Assembly (NCBI GenBank): GCA_041742255.1
Contig: JBGSIZ010000190.1
Coordinates: forward strand, 1-12,721
DNA length: 12,721 nt
Source of the DNA: JBGSIZ01 sp041742255
Lineage (GTDB): Bacteria; Pseudomonadota; Alphaproteobacteria; Rhodobacterales; Rhodobacteraceae
Reading direction: 5' to 3'
Of the stretch, positions 6,541-12,721 are shown one piece after another. The position numbers were made by a program, and so were the translations under genes. Positions within the stretch are counted from its first letter, which is position 1. Each line of letters starts with the position of its first letter. The notes beneath the pieces were generated by a model, which was not told where the DNA came from, did no database searches, and worked only from the letters and a program-made list of their open reading frames with translations.

Positions 6541-7521
6541 CTACGGTGTCGCAGGCACGGCATGTCGCGCGGGCGGGAACGGCACCAGCCGCCCCTGATC
6601 CTCGTCCCAGAGTTTGAGCGTGAAGCTGTGCAGGGCCTTGGGCCAGTGGATCACTGGCAGGTCAAACCGCGCCCGCGCGTCCCGGTGGCATTGCCGCAAG
6701 CGGTAGGACGGAATGCGCGGATTGTCGTGGTGCAAGTCGTGATAGGCGATGTTCGCGGTCCCGAGGTCGAACCACCAGCCAAGGTCCAGCGCGCTCGACC
6801 CTTCGATCACCGCCGTTTTCAGCGTGTGATCCGGTTTGCGGTCCCAATAGGTGTCCTCAAAGTTGTGCTGAAGATAGACCAGAAACACCCCGATCATCGC
6901 CGCCGTCACAACCGTCGCCGCATAGACCCACAGGCCGGTCGCCCCCCACAGGACCCAGATGAGCAAGACCCACGCCGCCAGCCCTGCGTTGTGCGCCATG
7001 ATTTCCGCGCCGCCCACCAATCGCGCGCTTTTGGGCCACCGATACCGGATCACATAGGTGAAAATGCCCCCGACCGGGATCAGGAACAGCGGGTTGCGAT
7101 AAATCCGATACCACAACCGCCGCAGCGGCGGGGCCGCCTGCCATTCCGCCAGCGTCATCGTGTAAATCTCGCCCGAGCGCCGTTCATCAAGGTCCCCCAC
7201 ATGTTGGTGGTGGACGTTGTGATTATATTTCATCGCCTTGTAGGGGGTCAGCGTAAACGTCGACAGCCCATAGCCCGCCAGATCGTTCCAGCCCCGCGTC
7301 GCGAACAGCGATTGATGCCCGCAATCGTGTTGCAGCACATAAAGCCGCACCCCGGAAAACGCATTCACGACCACCAGGGGCGCGCACAGCCACGGGGTGT
7401 GCGCCGTCTGAACCGCCAGCCAAAGTGTCCCGAAATAGACCGCAAAGGTCCCGAAATACGACAGCGCCGCGATCCTGTCGTCCTTGTCACAATACCCGGC
7501 GGTGAATTCTCTGATCATCAT
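6541..7521 (-). CDS. Membrane fatty acid desaturase (three-histidine-box family)
   Basis: This is an integral-membrane diiron desaturase expected to introduce a double bond into a fatty acyl chain (lipid- or carrier-linked) using O2 and an electron donor. The 326-residue protein has the histidine boxes HDCGH (65-69), HNVHHQH (101-107, with H101, H104 and H105) and HDLHH (261-265). It also has QHNFEDTYW before the third box, a segment seen in bacterial acyl desaturases. Hydrophobic stretches occur around residues 19-58 and near 125-210. The start is ATG 7521, with ATG 7518 as an alternative, and GGAA lies about 8 nt upstream. The TTG six nt further out has no support. It converges with pgi and lies 87 nt downstream of the RidA gene on the same strand, with its own promoter in the gap. 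Regiospecificity (delta-9, delta-12 or other) cannot be decided, and related carotenoid hydroxylase/ketolase families are less likely given the box spacing. Confidence 0.88.
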   Translation of the reverse strand: MMIREFTAGYCDKDDRIAALSYFGTFAVYFGTLWLAVQTAHTPWLCAPLVVVNAFSGVRLYVLQHDCGHQSLFATRGWNDLAGYGLSTFTLTPYKAMKYNHNVHHQHVGDLDERRSGEIYTMTLAEWQAAPPLRRLWYRIYRNPLFLIPVGGIFTYVIRYRWPKSARLVGGAEIMAHNAGLAAWVLLIWVLWGATGLWVYAATVVTAAMIGVFLVYLQHNFEDTYWDRKPDHTLKTAVIEGSSALDLGWWFDLGTANIAYHDLHHDNPRIPSYRLRQCHRDARARFDLPVIHWPKALHSFTLKLWDEDQGRLVPFPPARHAVPATP

Positions 7522-7542
7522 GGCCAAATTTCCATTCTGCGA

Positions 7543-7561
7543 CCTGCAACATATGTGCAGG
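7543..7561. promoter_or_regulatory. Imperfect palindrome overlapping the desaturase promoter
   Basis: CCTGCAACATATGTGCAGG (as read on +) becomes a perfect 18-bp palindrome if the single A at 7548 or 7549 is removed. Its arms are CCTGCA and TGCAGG around CATATG. It covers the predicted -10 box of the desaturase promoter and lies 22 nt before ATG 7521, a typical repressor position. I do not recognise the regulator. It does not match the FNR (TTGAT-N4-ATCAA) pattern. Confidence 0.4.
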
Positions 7562-7577
7562 CCGCAAAAATTTTCAA
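7548..7577 (-). promoter_or_regulatory. Sigma70-type promoter of the desaturase gene
   Basis: On the minus strand, -35 TTGAAA (7577-7572, 5/6) and -10 TATGTT (7553-7548, 4/6) are spaced by 18 nt. The predicted start is near 7541, giving a leader of about 20 nt. This suggests the desaturase is transcribed separately from the RidA-family gene despite lying downstream on the same strand. Confidence 0.45.
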
Positions 7578-7608
7578 TAACTTGGCGTGATCTTGTGGGC
7601 AGGCGGTG

Positions 7609-7956
7609 TCAGACAACCGCCGTGATGATAATCTCGACCTTGTAGTCGGGCGTTGCCAGCTTGGCCTCGCCGGTCCAGCGGGCAGGGCAGTGACCTTGGG
7701 GTACCCAAGTGTCCCAGACCGCGTTCATTGCCCCAAAGTCGGCCATGTCCGCGAGCCAGATTTGCGCGGTGAGCATCCGCGTCTTGTCGGTTCCAGCCGC
7801 CGCCAGAAGCCGGTCCACCTGATCCAGAACCGCCTGCGTCTGGTCCCCGACCGACGCCCCCGGCGCGCCCACTTGGCCCGCCAGATACGCGATGCCGTTG
7901 TGGACCACGGCCTGGCTCATGCGGGGGCCACATTCGATGCGGGTGATGTCGGTCAT
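7609..7956 (-). CDS. RidA/YjgF/UK114 family protein
   Basis: This is a small cytosolic protein of the Rid superfamily. Archetypal RidA hydrolyses reactive enamine/imine intermediates such as 2-aminoacrylate produced by PLP enzymes. The 115-residue product shows GPRMSQAVVHNGIAYLAGQVG (the usual SQA...GQ strand pair), WLADMADFGAMNAVWDTWV, and CPARWTGEAKLATPDYKVEIIITA. Arg93 is at the place of the substrate carboxylate-binding Arg of RidA, followed by the VEI strand. The wording (MSQAVVHNG, WLADM) fits a non-archetypal Rid subfamily better than E. coli RidA, so deaminase activity is plausible but not assured. ATG 7956 is chosen because AAGGAG (7964-7970 on minus) lies 8 nt upstream. The extension to 7989 covers this ribosome site. 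It sits between tRNA-Gly and the desaturase, with no neighbour that explains its substrate. Confidence 0.88.
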   Translation of the reverse strand: MTDITRIECGPRMSQAVVHNGIAYLAGQVGAPGASVGDQTQAVLDQVDRLLAAAGTDKTRMLTAQIWLADMADFGAMNAVWDTWVPQGHCPARWTGEAKLATPDYKVEIIITAVV

Positions 7957-8029
7957 CTGGTCGTCTCCTTGGGGGTGATAAGATCGCAAAGCCTTACCGC
8001 GCGGAGGATCACAGTTAAAGAGGGGAGGT

Positions 8030-8103
8030 TGGAGCGGGTGAAGGGAATCGAACCCTCGTATTCAGCTTGGGAAGCTGCTGCTCTGCCATTGAGCTACACC
8101 CGC
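8030..8103 (-). tRNA. tRNA-Gly (anticodon CCC)
   Basis: The minus strand folds as a complete 74-nt tRNA. The acceptor stem is GCGGGTG/CACCCGC, the D arm GCTC-AATGGCA-GAGC, and the anticodon loop TTCCCAA with CCC at 8071-8069. The T arm is GAGGG-TTCGATT-CCCTT, the discriminator is U, and CCA is encoded (8032-8030). It closely resembles E. coli tRNA-Gly(CCC), which decodes GGG. The outermost anticodon-stem pair (27-43) is a G-A mismatch, the other four pairs being canonical. Confidence 0.97.
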
Positions 8104-8112
8104 GTGAGGCGG

Positions 8113-8141
8113 TGCGTAAATCCGGGCGCGCCCGGCGTCAA
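8113..8141 (-). promoter_or_regulatory. Candidate promoter of tRNA-Gly
   Basis: On the minus strand, -35 TTGACG (8141-8136, 5/6) is followed after 17 nt by TACGCA (8118-8113), a poor -10 (TA only). A start near 8106 would leave a leader of a few nucleotides before the mature tRNA at 8103. Strong -35 and weak -10 boxes are common in alphaproteobacteria. The spacer is filled by the palindrome at 8122-8135. Confidence 0.35.
8122..8135. repeat. Perfect 14-bp GC palindrome between the ferredoxin/ASKHA gene and tRNA-Gly
   Basis: CCGGGCGCGCCCGG is its own reverse complement. As RNA from the minus strand it gives a 5-bp CCGGG/CCCGG stem with a CGCG loop followed by AUUU, so it may end the transcript of the upstream ferredoxin/ASKHA gene. 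A second small stem, AGCCG-TTTC-CGGCT, lies about 10 nt before it. It also occupies the spacer of the candidate tRNA promoter. The U-tract is too short for a confident terminator call. Confidence 0.4.
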
Positions 8142-8179
8142 GCCGGAAACGGCTGGGGTCGGGGTAAGTGCGCGGTGTC

Positions 8180-10216
8180 CTAGCCCCGCCGTCGTCTGCG
8201 TCCGCCGTCCCCGCCGCCGTTCGCGTTAAAGTTTACATCCGGCAGCGTAACGATCCCCCGCAGGTTCGGGAACGGGTCGGTGGCGTGCGGGATCGCGTTG
8301 GCGTTGACAAAGTGTTCCTGAAATTTTGGCTCGATGGCGGTTTCTATCTTGGTGATTTGCCGCACCGTTTTTTCGATGCGCGCCCGCGCCTCGACGGAAC
8401 ATAGCGCAATGCGCGCCCCGGTGCCTGCCGCGTTGCCCGCCGACACCACCTTGTCCAGCGGCACATCGGGGATCATGCCCAGAACCATCGCGTGCCGGGG
8501 CGAGATATGCGCCCCGAACGCCCCGGCCAGCACCACCCGGTCCACACGGTCCACGCCCATTTCGTCCATCAACAACCGCGCCCCGGCATATAGCGCCGAT
8601 TTGGCAAGCTGGATCGCACGGATGTCCCCTTGGGTCACCGTGATCCGGGGGCCACCGTCCGCCGTGCCATCGTGCAAAAGGTAGGCGTGGGTGCGTCCTT
8701 CGGGGATCATCCGCGGGGTTCCGGTCTGGTCCGCCGACCCCATCAGCCCGCGCGCGTCCAGTAGCCCCGCCATCCGCAATTCGGCCACGGCCTCGATGAT
8801 GCCAGAGCCGCAGATGCCCGTGACGCCAGTGGCCGCCGTCGCCGCCGCAAACCCGTCGTCGGTGGACCACAGGTCGCTGCCGATGACCTTGAACCGGGGT
8901 TCCTTGGTGATGGTATCAATCTCGACCCGTTCGATGGCCCCCGGTGCCGCCCGTTGACCAGAGCTGATCTGCGCCCCCTCAAACGCCGGACCTGTGGGCG
9001 AAGAACACGCCAGCACTCGACTGGTATTCCCCAACAGGAGTTCCGCGTTGGTCCCCACATCGACCACCAGAACGAGGTCTTCGGATTTGTCCGGTTCTTC
9101 GGACAGGGCCACTGCTGCTGCGTCTGCCCCCACATGCCCCGCGATGCAGGGCAGGATGAACACCCGCGCGCTGTCGTTCATCGCCGTCAGACCGAGTTCG
9201 GAGGCGTTGAGCGAGAGGCTCTCGGATGTGGCCAAGGCAAAAGGGGCCTGACCCAGTTCCACGGGGTCGATCCCAAGCAGAAGGTGGTGCATGACCGGGT
9301 TACAGACAAACACCGCCTCCATGATCTGGGACGGATCAATCCCGCCTTCGGTCGCGATGGCGAGTGTCAGCCCGTTGAGCGCCGTGCGCACGGCCTGTGT
9401 CATTTCAACGTCGCCACCGGGGTTCATCATGGCATAGCTGACTCGGCTCATCAGGTCTTCGCCAAAGCGGATTTGCGGGTTCATCACACCCGACGACGCC
9501 AGAACCGTTCCGTTGCGCAGGTCCGTCAGGTGGGCCGCGATGGTGGTGGACCCAAGGTCGATCGCCAAACCATAGAGCCGCCCGTCGTAAAATCCCGGCC
9601 AGATGTCCAGTATCCGCGTGCTGTCGTCCCGGTGCCCCCGGTGCAGCGCCACCGTCACCGCCCAGTTGCCTTTGCGCAGCGCCGGTTGCAGCCGCCGCAG
9701 CAACCCGATGGGCGCTGTCACATGGTCGATCTGCCATTGGTCCCGCAGTGCCTGTTGCAGCCGTTCAAAGTCGCCGGTGGGTTCGTGCATGTCGGGTTCC
9801 GCCACCTCGACGTAATGCAGGTGCGTTGCCGGGGCCATGATGATGTCCCGCAGGGTCGCCGATTTGCGCACCACTTGCCGGTGCACCTGGCTTTCGGGCG
9901 GCACGTCGATGACCACGTCCCCTTGCACGCAGGCCTGACAGCCCAGACGTCGCCCCTTGGCCAGTCCCCGGATGCTGTCATAGCGCTCCTCGACACTGTT
10001 CCAGTCGCTGAGCGCGTCGTCCCGCACGGTCACCCCGTGTTTAGAGAATTCGCCGTAGGACGGCGTGATCTGGCATTTCGAACAGATCCCCCGCCCACCG
10101 CAGACACTGTCGAGGTCGACCCCCAATTGCCGCGCCGCCGTCAGAACCGGGGTGCCCACCGGGAAATGCCCCCGTTTGCCGGAGGGCGTGAAAATAACGA
10201 GAGGATCGTTGGACAT
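8180..10216 (-). CDS. Ferredoxin-ASKHA fusion, RamA/RACo-like corrinoid reductive activator
   Basis: Proteins of this family use a 2Fe-2S ferredoxin domain to donate an electron, and an ASKHA ATPase domain to drive the uphill reduction of inactive cob(II)alamin to cob(I)alamin on corrinoid methyltransferase proteins (RACo, RamA). The 678-residue product has an N-terminal cluster motif C39-x5-C45-x2-C48 (CGGRGICSKC) with a fourth ligand C93 in RRLGCQ. A linker region follows, then ASKHA motifs: phosphate-1-like AIDLGSTT (218-225), VVDVGTN (384-390), ICGSGI and VLAGAFGAH. The C-terminus ends in a Gly/Asp/Arg tail with five consecutive Arg. ATG 10216 gives MSNDPLVIFTPSG, the expected ferredoxin start. 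The upstream in-frame ATG 10309 adds 31 residues of no family character. No corrinoid protein or methyltransferase gene is adjacent, fitting reports that some Rhodobacteraceae with a split methionine synthase need a RamA-like activator encoded elsewhere. Confidence 0.88.
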   Translation of the reverse strand: MSNDPLVIFTPSGKRGHFPVGTPVLTAARQLGVDLDSVCGGRGICSKCQITPSYGEFSKHGVTVRDDALSDWNSVEERYDSIRGLAKGRRLGCQACVQGDVVIDVPPESQVHRQVVRKSATLRDIIMAPATHLHYVEVAEPDMHEPTGDFERLQQALRDQWQIDHVTAPIGLLRRLQPALRKGNWAVTVALHRGHRDDSTRILDIWPGFYDGRLYGLAIDLGSTTIAAHLTDLRNGTVLASSGVMNPQIRFGEDLMSRVSYAMMNPGGDVEMTQAVRTALNGLTLAIATEGGIDPSQIMEAVFVCNPVMHHLLLGIDPVELGQAPFALATSESLSLNASELGLTAMNDSARVFILPCIAGHVGADAAAVALSEEPDKSEDLVLVVDVGTNAELLLGNTSRVLACSSPTGPAFEGAQISSGQRAAPGAIERVEIDTITKEPRFKVIGSDLWSTDDGFAAATAATGVTGICGSGIIEAVAELRMAGLLDARGLMGSADQTGTPRMIPEGRTHAYLLHDGTADGGPRITVTQGDIRAIQLAKSALYAGARLLMDEMGVDRVDRVVLAGAFGAHISPRHAMVLGMIPDVPLDKVVSAGNAAGTGARIALCSVEARARIEKTVRQITKIETAIEPKFQEHFVNANAIPHATDPFPNLRGIVTLPDVNFNANGGGDGGRRRRRG

Positions 10217-10309
10217 GGACCTGCCTGCGGTTTGATTTGAGGGAACCATAGTGTTTTGTTTGCAAAGTAAAAGGCGCCCCGGCGTCACATCAACGCGCAC
10301 TTGCGGCAT

Positions 10310-10993
10310 CTAGAGGACGGCGTCCGATCCAAGCACCCAAACTGCCAGTGGCACCGGCAGGGTCGCCAGCATGACCGTGACCGCCACCCAGCCATCCCGG
10401 AACAATCGCGACACCCCCGCCATGGTCAGGATGCCCCCACCCCCGCCGATGATCGCCGTGCCGGGCGTGTTGATCAGCACCGCCAGCATCACATACCGAT
10501 AGCGCAATACCCACCCCCCCCACTGCCGCGGAAGGAGGTGCGCAAGTCCGTCCAGCCGGTCCTGATGCGACCCCGTTTCCGTTTTTGCCACCAGCGCCGC
10601 GGCCCGCGTCATGTTCAGGTCCTCGAACGTCGCCCGCAGCCACCCGAGCGGCAGATACCGCCCCATCGCATACGCCAGAAGCAGCCCCAGCACCGACGCA
10701 AGATAGACCATCGGTGCCGCCGCCGCCCCTTGAACCACCATCAGCGCGATGCCGATTTCAATGCCGGGCACAAACGGGATCGCCAAAAGAAGCGCGTAGG
10801 ACATCAGAAAGAACGCAAAAAGCCCAACCGACGCCCGCCGCCGGTCGATGCTGTTAAGCTCGCCCAGTTCGTTGGTGATCCACAGCCCCCCGAAATGGAT
10901 TGCCCCCAGAATACAACAAAACACCACAACCCGCAGCCCGATCCGCCCGATCTGCTGCGCCCGTGTCCGCTGGGGGGCGTCTGACTTGGTCAT
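10310..10993 (-). CDS. VTT/DedA-like integral membrane protein, function unknown
   Basis: This is a 227-residue predicted inner-membrane protein with about five hydrophobic segments (roughly residues 20-40, 56-74, 80-108, 162-185 and 198-218). IPFVPGIEIGIALMVVQG (72-89) followed by VLGLLLAYAMGRYLP resembles the core of VTT (SNARE-associated/DedA/TVP38) proteins: Pro-Gly-x-Glu in a re-entrant loop, then a glycine-rich helix ending in Gly-Arg. A second re-entrant-like stretch, NTPGTAIIGGGGG, lies near residue 172. The N-terminus is basic and polar (TKSDAPQRTRAQQ). ATG 10993 is chosen over ATG 11014. AGGGA precedes 10993 by about 10 nt, while nothing like a ribosome site precedes 11014. It is divergent from guaB and 93 nt upstream of the ferredoxin/ASKHA gene on the same strand. 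DedA relatives are linked to lipid scrambling or flipping and membrane homeostasis, but that is not shown here. Confidence 0.7.
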   Translation of the reverse strand: MTKSDAPQRTRAQQIGRIGLRVVVFCCILGAIHFGGLWITNELGELNSIDRRRASVGLFAFFLMSYALLLAIPFVPGIEIGIALMVVQGAAAAPMVYLASVLGLLLAYAMGRYLPLGWLRATFEDLNMTRAAALVAKTETGSHQDRLDGLAHLLPRQWGGWVLRYRYVMLAVLINTPGTAIIGGGGGILTMAGVSRLFRDGWVAVTVMLATLPVPLAVWVLGSDAVL

Positions 10994-11150
10994 GGTGCCG
11001 TGGTCCCTGTCCATGTCGATTCTGTGCGCTGCCGTGCTTCCTGACGCAAGGGATTATTGCCCGAATTCGCCCCCTGCCTTTTTGCCTTTCCCCCTTGGTC
11101 CATCCATGCAATAGCGACGTGCCAAACGAGACAATCCATGGAGACCCCAA

Positions 11151-12599
11151 ATGGAGATTCGCGAGGCGCTCACCTTTGATGACGTGTTGTTGGTGCCGGC
11201 GGCGTCGTCCGTTCTGCCGTCCACCGCGGATACCCGCACACAGGTCACCCAATCCATCGCGATGAATATTCCGTTGCTGTCGTCCGCCATGGACACCGTG
11301 ACCGAGGGCCGGATGGCCATTGCCATGGCGCAGGCCGGTGGCATTGGGGTCATTCACCGCAATCTGGACATCGCCCAGCAGGCCGACGAGGTCCGCCGCG
11401 TGAAGCGGTTCGTGTCCGGGATTGTCTACAATCCGATCACCCTGACCCCTGATCAGACCCTCGCCGATGCCAAGGCCATGATGAACATGTATAACGTCAC
11501 CGGCTTTCCCGTCGTGGGCGAAGGCGGCGTTGTCGTTGGGATCGTCACCAACCGCGATATGCGCTTTGCCCAGTCGGACGATACCCCGATCCGGGTCATG
11601 ATGACCTCCAACAACCTTGCCATGTTGGCCGAACCTGCCGATCTGGACGAGGCCCGCAGCCTGATGCAGGCCCGCCGCATTGAAAAACTGTTGATCCACG
11701 ATGGACGCGGCCATCTGACCGGGCTTTTGACGCTCAAGGACAGTGAACAGGCCGTTCTGAACCCGTCCGCCTGCAAGGACGCCATGGGCCGCTTGCGCGT
11801 TGCTGCGGCCTCTACCGTGGGCGATGCCGGGTTTGAACGCTCTGCCGCCTTGGTTGAGGCGGGCGTGGATATCGTTGTCATTGACACTGCCCATGGCCAT
11901 TCCGAAGGTGTGGCCCGCGCGGTGGAACGCCTGAAGGCGATGTCGAACGAAGTGCAGATCATCGCCGGCAACGTCGCAACCGGCGAGGCCACCCGCGCCC
12001 TGATTGGCGCCGGGGCCGACGCCGTCAAGGTGGGGATTGGTCCGGGGTCGATCTGCACCACCCGGATGGTTGCCGGGGTCGGTGTTCCTCAACTGACCGC
12101 TATCATGGATTGCGCCCGCGCCGCCGGGTCCGTTCCGGTCATTGCGGACGGCGGGATCAAGTTTTCCGGTGATTTTGCCAAGGCGATTGCCGCAGGTGCA
12201 TCCTGTGCCATGGTTGGCAGCATGATTGCCGGCACCGACGAAAGCCCAGGCGAGGTCATCCTGTATCAGGGCCGCACGTTCAAGGCCTATCGCGGCATGG
12301 GCAGCCTTGGCGCGATGGCCCGTGGGTCTGCCGACCGGTATTTCCAGAAAGACGCCGCCAGCGATAAACTGGTTCCCGAAGGCGTCGAGGGCCAAGTCGC
12401 CTATAAAGGGTCCGTGGCCACCGTGTTGCACCAGATGGTCGGCGGGTTGCGCGCCGCCATGGGCTATACCGGCAATGCCACCATCGCCGAGATGCGCCAG
12501 AATTGCGAGTTCGTGAAGATCACCGGGGCGGGCCTCAAGGAAAGCCATGTGCACGATGTTCAGATCACCCGCGAGAGCCCAAATTACAGGGTCGGGTGA
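11151..12599 (+). CDS. guaB: Inosine-5'-monophosphate dehydrogenase
   Basis: The enzyme oxidises IMP to XMP with NAD+, the committed step of GMP synthesis, in the cytosol, usually as tetramers or octamers. The 482-residue protein (normal length) starts MEIREALTFDDVLLVPAASS and has SSAMDTVTE. Two CBS domains follow, about 92-142 (ending VVGIVTNRD) and 150-200 (ending LTGLLTLKD). The catalytic core is VIDTAHGHS, the loop GPGSICTTRMVAGVG with nucleophile Cys302, and VIADGGIKFSGD. YRGMGSLGAM and GVEGQVAYKG belong to the mobile flap region. ATG 11151 has GGAG (11140-11143) 7 nt upstream. The only promoter hint I see is TTGCCT (11082) and TGCAAT (11107) with a long 19-nt spacer, which is weak. The stop is 21 nt before the next gene, so the two are probably cotranscribed. 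Confidence 0.98.
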   Translation: MEIREALTFDDVLLVPAASSVLPSTADTRTQVTQSIAMNIPLLSSAMDTVTEGRMAIAMAQAGGIGVIHRNLDIAQQADEVRRVKRFVSGIVYNPITLTPDQTLADAKAMMNMYNVTGFPVVGEGGVVVGIVTNRDMRFAQSDDTPIRVMMTSNNLAMLAEPADLDEARSLMQARRIEKLLIHDGRGHLTGLLTLKDSEQAVLNPSACKDAMGRLRVAAASTVGDAGFERSAALVEAGVDIVVIDTAHGHSEGVARAVERLKAMSNEVQIIAGNVATGEATRALIGAGADAVKVGIGPGSICTTRMVAGVGVPQLTAIMDCARAAGSVPVIADGGIKFSGDFAKAIAAGASCAMVGSMIAGTDESPGEVILYQGRTFKAYRGMGSLGAMARGSADRYFQKDAASDKLVPEGVEGQVAYKGSVATVLHQMVGGLRAAMGYTGNATIAEMRQNCEFVKITGAGLKESHVHDVQITRESPNYRVG

Positions 12600-12620
12600 C
12601 TGCGTGTCGGTGGTTTTGCG

Positions 12621-12721
12621 ATGACTCCGGGGGCCCGCGCCGCCGCCGCCATCGAGATATTAGATGCCATTCTGGCGGGCACCCCTGCGGAGCGTGAACT
12701 GACCGCGTGGTCGCGCAGGTC
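12621..12721 (+). CDS. RsmB/Sun-family 16S rRNA (cytosine-5) methyltransferase, 5' end only
   Basis: ATG 12621 opens a frame that continues to the window edge: MTPGARAAAAIEILDAILAG, then TPAERELTAWSRR. This matches the NusB-like N-terminal start of RsmB-type SAM-dependent rRNA m5C methyltransferases (MTPxARxAAAIEILDxIL...), and I recall the same gene following guaB in related genomes. GGTGG (12609-12613) is a ribosome site 7 nt upstream. Translation in this frame is closed upstream by the guaB stop at 12597. Only 33 residues are visible, so the catalytic PCSG and Cys motifs cannot be checked. The assignment is moderate. Confidence 0.65.
   Translation, partial: MTPGARAAAAIEILDAILAGTPAERELTAWSRR

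Noticed and set aside
6535..6577. CCCGCCC (6535-6541) and GGGCGGG (6571-6577) as a bidirectional terminator for pgi and the desaturase
   Set aside because: The loop is 29 nt, most of the structure lies in the desaturase coding end, and there is no T-tract on either strand.
8954..10240. Long plus-strand frame opposite the ferredoxin/ASKHA gene (428 codons)
   Set aside because: It has Arg/His/Gln-rich shadow composition with no motif. The minus strand holds an intact cysteine cluster and ASKHA motifs.
10217..10309. Upstream ATG start for the ferredoxin/ASKHA protein (31 extra residues)
   Set aside because: The extra residues have no ferredoxin character. A possible -10 TATGGT (10250-10245 on minus) lies between the two starts, and the ferredoxin fold begins right after ATG 10216.
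11069..11100. Pyrimidine-rich tract before guaB (two TGCCTTT copies) as a special regulatory element
   Set aside because: It is short and imperfect, with no dyad or known purine-regulator motif. It is better read as ordinary leader or spacer sequence.
10854..12554. Long open frame on the minus strand opposite guaB (566 codons)
   Set aside because: It has low-complexity His/Gly-rich composition and lies wholly against a fully conserved GuaB; no family motifs are present.
1..12721. CRISPR array, insertion sequence, prophage or attachment sites
   Set aside because: I saw no regularly spaced repeats, transposase or integrase motifs, or duplication flanking the tRNA. The tRNA 3' end is not repeated elsewhere in the window.

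Overview
The window looks like chromosomal housekeeping DNA from a high-GC alphaproteobacterium, most likely Rhodobacteraceae (Roseobacter/Rhodobacter group). The evidence is protein style (an HNH protein opening MDGDFRTEFVREPG, a Zwf opening MVSRVIPVDPFD), the zwf-pgl-pgi gene order, a solo RamA-like corrinoid activator, and guaB followed by an rsmB-type gene. I cannot fix the genus. No phage, transposon, CRISPR or plasmid signature is visible.

Layout. Positions 1-1819 (+) hold a tightly packed operon. It begins with the 3' part of cobK (precorrin-6A reductase, cobalamin synthesis), then a compact HhH-GPD alkylbase DNA glycosylase, then an alpha/beta-hydrolase of the phospholipase/carboxylesterase family. 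Both junctions are 4-nt ATGA overlaps. Positions 1927-2609 (+) hold a stand-alone HNH endonuclease gene with a good sigma70-type promoter and a hairpin in its leader. Positions 2685-6519 (+) hold zwf-pgl-pgi, the entry to the Entner-Doudoroff and oxidative pentose phosphate routes. Its clear promoter has a perfect 14-bp LacI-family-type palindrome at the predicted transcription start. Positions 6541-7521 (-) hold a three-histidine-box membrane fatty acid desaturase with its own promoter, overlapped by an imperfect palindrome. Positions 7609-7956 (-) hold a RidA/YjgF-family protein, and 8030-8103 (-) tRNA-Gly(CCC). Positions 8180-10216 (-) hold a 2Fe-2S ferredoxin/ASKHA fusion (RamA/RACo-like corrinoid activator), and 10310-10993 (-) a VTT/DedA-like membrane protein. 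Positions 11151-12599 (+) hold guaB (IMP dehydrogenase), followed at 12621 by the first 33 codons of an RsmB-like rRNA methyltransferase gene that runs off the window.

How it fits together. Zwf and Pgl convert glucose-6-phosphate to 6-phosphogluconate, and Pgi links this to fructose-6-phosphate and so to gluconeogenesis. The operator suggests the three genes switch together with carbon source. CobK helps make the corrin cofactor, and the ferredoxin/ASKHA protein is of the type that re-reduces inactive cob(II)alamin on corrinoid enzymes, so the window touches B12 at two separate loci. I found no convincing novel multi-gene system. The most informative signals are regulatory (zwf operator, desaturase palindrome, palindrome upstream of the tRNA) and the solo corrinoid activator.
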